DNA from: an uncultured Ramlibacter sp.
GTDB taxonomy: Bacteria; Pseudomonadota; Gammaproteobacteria; Burkholderiales; Burkholderiaceae_C
Assembly (NCBI RefSeq): GCF_936925435.1
Contig: NZ_CAKZHQ010000015.1
Coordinates: 1-44,648, forward strand
Direction: 5' to 3'
DNA: 44,648 nt
This document shows, piece after piece, positions 41,766 to 44,648 of the stretch. The number at the start of each line of letters is the position of its first letter. Position 1 is the stretch's first letter. The position numbers and the translations under genes were made by a program. Under the pieces are notes generated by a model, which ran no database searches, was not told where the DNA came from, and worked only from the letters and a program-made list of their open reading frames with translations.

Positions 41766-41792
41766 AAAACGGCGCCTCACGGCGCCGTTTTT
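41766..41792. terminator. Strong intrinsic terminator, likely bidirectional
   Basis: AAAACGGCGCC-TCAC-GGCGCCGTTTTT: an 11-bp stem with A-run on the left and T-run on the right. It starts 7 bases after the tiny-peptide stop and also sits 19 bases past the end of scoB on the other strand, so it can end both units. Confidence 0.92.
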
Positions 41793-41810
41793 CTGCACGC
41801 GATGAGCCGC

Positions 41811-42449
41811 TCAGTGCAGCGGAACGCCGGTCTTGGACTGCAGGAATTCACGCGTCACCCCCGGCGCCATCTCCACCACCGTCAGGCCCTGCGGCGTGAC
41901 GTCCAGTACGGCCAGGTCGGTGATGATGCGGTCGACCACGGCCTTGCCGGTCAGCGGCAGCGTGCACTGGGGCAGGATCTTCAGATCTTCCGTGCCGTCC
42001 TTCTTGCGCGCGACGTGCTCCATCAGCACGATCACGCGCTTGACGCCAGCGACCAGGTCCATGGCGCCGCCCATGCCCTTGACCATCTTGCCGGGGATCA
42101 TCCAGTTGGCCAGATCGCCCTGCTCGCTCACTTGCATGGCGCCCAGGATGGACAGGTTGATCTTGCCGCCGCGGATCATGGCGAAACTCTCGTGGCTGCC
42201 GAAGATCGACGAGCCCTTGATGGTGGTGACGGTCTGCTTGCCTGCGTTGATCAGGTCGGCATCGACCTGGTCTTCCGTCGGAAAGGGGCCGATGCCCATC
42301 ATGCCGTTCTCGCTTTGCAGCCAGACTTCCTTGTCCGCCGGCACGAAGTTGGCCACCAGGGTCGGGATGCCGATGCCCAGGTTGACATAAAAGCCGTCTT
42401 CCAGCTCTTGTGCCGCGCGCGCGGCCATCTGGTCTTGGGTCCAAGGCAT
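41811..42449 (-). CDS. scoB: 3-oxoacid (succinyl-CoA:acetoacetate) CoA-transferase, subunit B
   Basis: This is a 212-residue beta subunit. The catalytic glutamate is in SENGMMGIG (E47). Other family marks are [19 protein letters not shown] and [20 protein letters not shown]. The enzyme moves CoA between succinyl-CoA and acetoacetate or related acids, in ketone-body and polyhydroxybutyrate use. scoB starts 2 bases after the scoA stop. A shared terminator lies downstream. Confidence 0.95.
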   Translation of the reverse strand: MPWTQDQMAARAAQELEDGFYVNLGIGIPTLVANFVPADKEVWLQSENGMMGIGPFPTEDQVDADLINAGKQTVTTIKGSSIFGSHESFAMIRGGKINLSILGAMQVSEQGDLANWMIPGKMVKGMGGAMDLVAGVKRVIVLMEHVARKKDGTEDLKILPQCTLPLTGKAVVDRIITDLAVLDVTPQGLTVVEMAPGVTREFLQSKTGVPLH

Positions 42450-42451
42450 GG

Positions 42452-43159
42452 TCAGGCTCCTGTCTTCTCGGTGATGGTGCGTTTTTCGATGCGCTTCTCG
42501 GGCGTGGCGTTGAGCACGATGCGGTGCACATAGATGCCCGGCAGGTGGATGTCGTCGGGCGCCAGCTCGCCGACCTCGACGATCTTTTCCACTTCGACGA
42601 TGCAGATCTTGCCGGCCATGGCGGCGGCCGGGTTGAAATTGCGCGCCGTGAGGTTGAAACGCAGGTTGCCCGACTTGTCGGCGATGGCGGCCTTGACCAG
42701 GGCCACGTCGGGCACCAGGGAGCGCTCCATCACGTAGGTCTCGCCGTCGAACTCGCGCAGGTCCTTGCCCTCGGCAACGATGGTGCCGACACCGGTCTTG
42801 GTGAAGAAGGCCGGGATGCCGGCGCCGCCGGCGCGCAGCTTTTCGGCCAGCGTGCCCTGGGGCGTGAACTCCAGCTCCAGTTCGCCGGCCAGGTACTGGC
42901 GCTCGAACTCCTTGTTCTCGCCCACATAGCTGGAGATCATCTTCTTGACCTGGCGTGTCTGCAGCAGCTTGCCCAGGCCGAAGTCGTCGACGCCGGCGTT
43001 GTTGGAGATCACGGTGAGGTTCTTGGTGCCCGCATCGCGCACGGCGTCGATCAAGGCCTCCGGGATGCCGCAAAGGCCGAAACCGCCGACGGCCAGGAGC
43101 TGGCCGTCCTGGACCACGCCGGCAATGGCCTGGGCGGCGGAGGGAAAGATTTTGTTCAC
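42452..43159 (-). CDS. scoA: 3-oxoacid CoA-transferase, subunit A
   Basis: This is a 235-residue alpha subunit. It has the glycine-rich CoA-site opening [20 protein letters not shown], then [20 protein letters not shown] and [20 protein letters not shown], the typical subunit A sequence. The upstream gap is shared with a divergent PAS-LuxR regulator and holds an inverted repeat, so the regulator probably controls this operon. Confidence 0.95.
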   Translation of the reverse strand: MNKIFPSAAQAIAGVVQDGQLLAVGGFGLCGIPEALIDAVRDAGTKNLTVISNNAGVDDFGLGKLLQTRQVKKMISSYVGENKEFERQYLAGELELEFTPQGTLAEKLRAGGAGIPAFFTKTGVGTIVAEGKDLREFDGETYVMERSLVPDVALVKAAIADKSGNLRFNLTARNFNPAAAMAGKICIVEVEKIVEVGELAPDDIHLPGIYVHRIVLNATPEKRIEKRTITEKTGA

Positions 43160-43215
43160 GAGAGCTGTCTCCTCAAGAAAAACCCGGGCACGGGCGTCTG
43201 CGATGCCCTTACGAT

Positions 43216-43237
43216 ACTACCTATCGCATTACGTAGT
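43216..43237. promoter_or_regulatory. Inverted repeat between scoA and the PAS-LuxR gene
   Basis: ACTAC-N12-GTAGT, AT-richer than its surroundings, in the divergent gap. The left arm is part of TACCTAT, which fits the NarL-type heptamer pattern TACYYMT used by LuxR-class helix-turn-helix proteins; the right half fits less well. Confidence 0.5.
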
Positions 43238-43257
43238 TCCGCGTAAAGGTTTGCACC

Positions 43258-43803
43258 ATGGACGTCGACTACCGGCTGGCTTTCAACCTCGCGCCCGTGG
43301 GCCTGTGCGTGTCGCGCAACCGCGCCATTGTGGACTGCAACCAGCAGCTGTGCGAGATGTTCGGCGCGGCCCGCGAGCTGCTGATCGGCCAGTCCTTCCA
43401 GGTCCTGTATCCCAGCGCCGATGAGTACGAGCGGCTGGGCGCGCGCATGTCGCCCATCCTCAATACCAAGGGGCATTACGCCGACGACCGCGTGATGAAG
43501 CGGGCCAACGGCGAGGTGTTCTGGTGCCATGTGACGGGTCGCGCGCTCAACCGAGACGCGCCGCACGAGGCAGGCATCTGGTCGTTCGAGGACCTGAGTT
43601 CGCAGCGGCCGGTCAAGGCGGAGCTGACGGCGCGCGAACGGGAGGTGGCCGCCCGCTTGCTGGACGGCATGACCTCCAAGCAGATCGGGCAGACCCTGGT
43701 GATCAGCCACCGCACGGTGGAGATCTACCGCGCCCGCCTGATGCGCAAGTACAAGGCCAGCACGACGGCCGACCTGGTGCACAAATTGATGGCTGGAGCG
43801 TAA
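43258..43803 (+). CDS. PAS domain LuxR-family regulator
   Basis: This 181-residue regulator has an N-terminal PAS domain (DYRLAFNLAPVGLCVSRNRA, DCNQQLCEMFGAARELLIGQ; about 3-115) and a C-terminal LuxR/NarL helix-turn-helix (ELTAREREVAARLLDGMTSK, QIGQTLVISHRTVEIYRARL; about 121-181). It lacks a receiver domain, so a small molecule or redox signal sensed by the PAS is likely. Divergent from scoAB, with an inverted repeat between; control of CoA-transferase expression is the simplest reading. Convergent with cheW. Confidence 0.88.
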   Translation: MDVDYRLAFNLAPVGLCVSRNRAIVDCNQQLCEMFGAARELLIGQSFQVLYPSADEYERLGARMSPILNTKGHYADDRVMKRANGEVFWCHVTGRALNRDAPHEAGIWSFEDLSSQRPVKAELTAREREVAARLLDGMTSKQIGQTLVISHRTVEIYRARLMRKYKASTTADLVHKLMAGA

Positions 43804-43815
43804 AGCTCCGTTCGT

Positions 43816-44337
43816 TCAGTGGCTGAAGCTGCTCAGACCCATGGACGGGCCGCTCAACAGGGCTTCGATGTCCATCAGGATCAGCATGCGGTCCTGCACG
43901 CTGGCGATGCCGGTGATGGCGCTGGCGTCCATCGCGGCGACCATGTCGGGGGCGGGACGGATGTTGTCCTGGCTCAGTTCCAGCACGTCGGACACCGAAT
44001 CCACCACCACGCCGACCACGCGGCCGCGCACGTTCAGCACGATGACCACGGTGAAGTCGTTGTACTCGACGCTGGCGCAGCCCAAGGCCATGCGCAGGTC
44101 GATCACGGGCACGATCACGCCGCGCAGGTTGACCACGCCTTTGATGAAGCCGGGAGCATTGGCGATGTGGGTCGGCGGCTCGTAAGAACGGATTTCCTGC
44201 ACTTTCAGGATGTCGATGCCGTACTCCTCGGCGCCGAGCCGGAAGGTCAGGTATTCGCCGCCAACGGCTGCCGTCAGCGCAGCGCTGCGGGCCGCTTCTT
44301 CGCGGGCCACGATAGCGCCCTCATTGATCATTTCCAT
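43816..44337 (-). CDS. cheW: Chemotaxis coupling protein CheW
   Basis: This is a 173-residue CheW. It links chemoreceptors to the kinase CheA. The core is EYLTFRLGAEEYGIDILKVQ, then ANAPGFIKGVVNLRGVIVPV and DLRMALG, with NVRGRVVGVVVDSVSDVLEL as the second half. The start at 44337 has TGGAG upstream. An N-terminal extension of about 27 residues precedes the domain. It lies 30 bases after the chemoreceptor gene in the same direction. Confidence 0.94.
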   Translation of the reverse strand: MEMINEGAIVAREEAARSAALTAAVGGEYLTFRLGAEEYGIDILKVQEIRSYEPPTHIANAPGFIKGVVNLRGVIVPVIDLRMALGCASVEYNDFTVVIVLNVRGRVVGVVVDSVSDVLELSQDNIRPAPDMVAAMDASAITGIASVQDRMLILMDIEALLSGPSMGLSSFSH

Positions 44338-44367
44338 GGTGTTTCTCCAGTTTCTGGTGAGGGGCGC

Positions 44368-44648
44368 TCAGAACTTTTCCCAGCCGTCGTCGGCTGCGTC
44401 CTTGGCGGGCTGGGGCTTGGGGGCTTGGGGGCGGGCTGCCTGGGGGGAAACGGCTTGGGGCTTGGCGGGCGCTGCGGCGGCCTTGGGGGCTTCAGGCTTG
44501 GGAGCAGCCTTTGGCGCTGCCGCCTTCGGTGCTGCGGACTTGGGCGCCACCACGGTGCGCGCGCTGGCCTGGGCCTGGGCGATCACCTGGCGCGTCTCGC
44601 CCTGGCTGAGCTTGAACACGCTGACGGCTTCCACCAGGCGCGCGGCCT
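44368..44648 (-). CDS. Methyl-accepting chemotaxis protein, C-terminal end only
   Basis: The visible 93 codons are the C-terminal tail of a chemoreceptor: ARLVEAVSVFKLS closes the methyl-accepting helix bundle, and a long Ala/Pro/Lys-rich tail (KSAAPKAAAPKAAPKPEAPK and onward) leads to the last residues DDGWEKF. The tail ends in x-W-x-x-F, the pattern of the CheR/CheB docking pentapeptide. The start is outside the window. Confidence 0.88.
   Translation of the reverse strand, partial: AARLVEAVSVFKLSQGETRQVIAQAQASARTVVAPKSAAPKAAAPKAAPKPEAPKAAAAPAKPQAVSPQAARPQAPKPQPAKDAADDGWEKF

Overview
The window is GC-rich DNA with dense, short-spaced genes. Gene content and protein style point to the Burkholderiales, most likely a Comamonadaceae bacterium: a LysR-controlled pirin/DoxX/flavodoxin set, gluQ-trmB, the imuA-imuB-dnaE2 mutasome, a fused CoxI-CoxIII oxidase, scoAB beside a PAS-LuxR regulator, and secreted DUF4214 proteins. 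About 1.17 kb at the left edge does not fit. It encodes the C-terminal part of a HerA-like ATPase of alphaproteobacterial (rhizobial) style with visibly lower GC, and it is joined in frame to the N-terminal 460 or so codons of dnaE across a short shared word, PGKTVTLQ. That looks like an assembly or contamination join more than a real fusion.

Layout: 1-2562 chimeric HerA-like/dnaE open frame (-). 2607-8192 a 7TM receptor with a degenerate GGDEF domain (-), trhO (+) and a fused membrane/spermidine-synthase protein (+). 8158-10769 a minus-strand redox operon (pirin, DoxX, flavodoxin, pirin) divergent from its probable LysR regulator (10895-11839). 11836-15775 an FAD oxidoreductase, gluQ, trmB and an orphan branched-chain-type binding protein (+). 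15782-18406 alaS (-). 18593-25555 a secreted-protein region: a mosaic DUF4214 lipoprotein, three conserved envelope-type genes on the other strand, an RTX/DUF4214 protein and the relic of a second RTX C-terminus. 25607-25680 tRNA-Gly(CCC). 25798-30518 a terminal-oxidase locus: two divergent cytochromes c, coxB and fused coxA/C. 30478-31116 a YbhB-type protein. 31168-37012 the SOS mutasome (imuA-imuB-dnaE2) with a translationally coupled 2H phosphoesterase, under a perfect LexA box. 37106-37775 a divergent higBA toxin-antitoxin pair. 37799-40802 an ABC exporter, a 3-methyladenine glycosylase and a DsbG-like lipoprotein. 40809-41792 a periplasmic protein of unknown function and a pair of tiny membrane-peptide genes ending in a strong terminator. 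41811-43803 scoAB and a PAS-LuxR regulator. 43816-44648 cheW and the tail of a chemoreceptor.

The most notable items are the chimeric join at about 1147-1172; the SOS mutasome back to back with higBA in a 93-bp control region holding both operators; two copies of a small inverted-repeat element read through as protein inside imuB and dnaE2; a cytochrome oxidase whose K-channel lysine and a D-channel asparagine are substituted; a 44-bp inverted repeat filling the gap between two divergent cytochrome genes; the tandem pair of 23-24-residue membrane peptides; and the secreted DUF4214 pair with an RTX relic. No CRISPR array, insertion sequence, integrase or prophage was seen. No single locus is unmistakably a new system. 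The mutasome/2H-phosphoesterase/higBA arrangement and the mini-peptide pair come closest.
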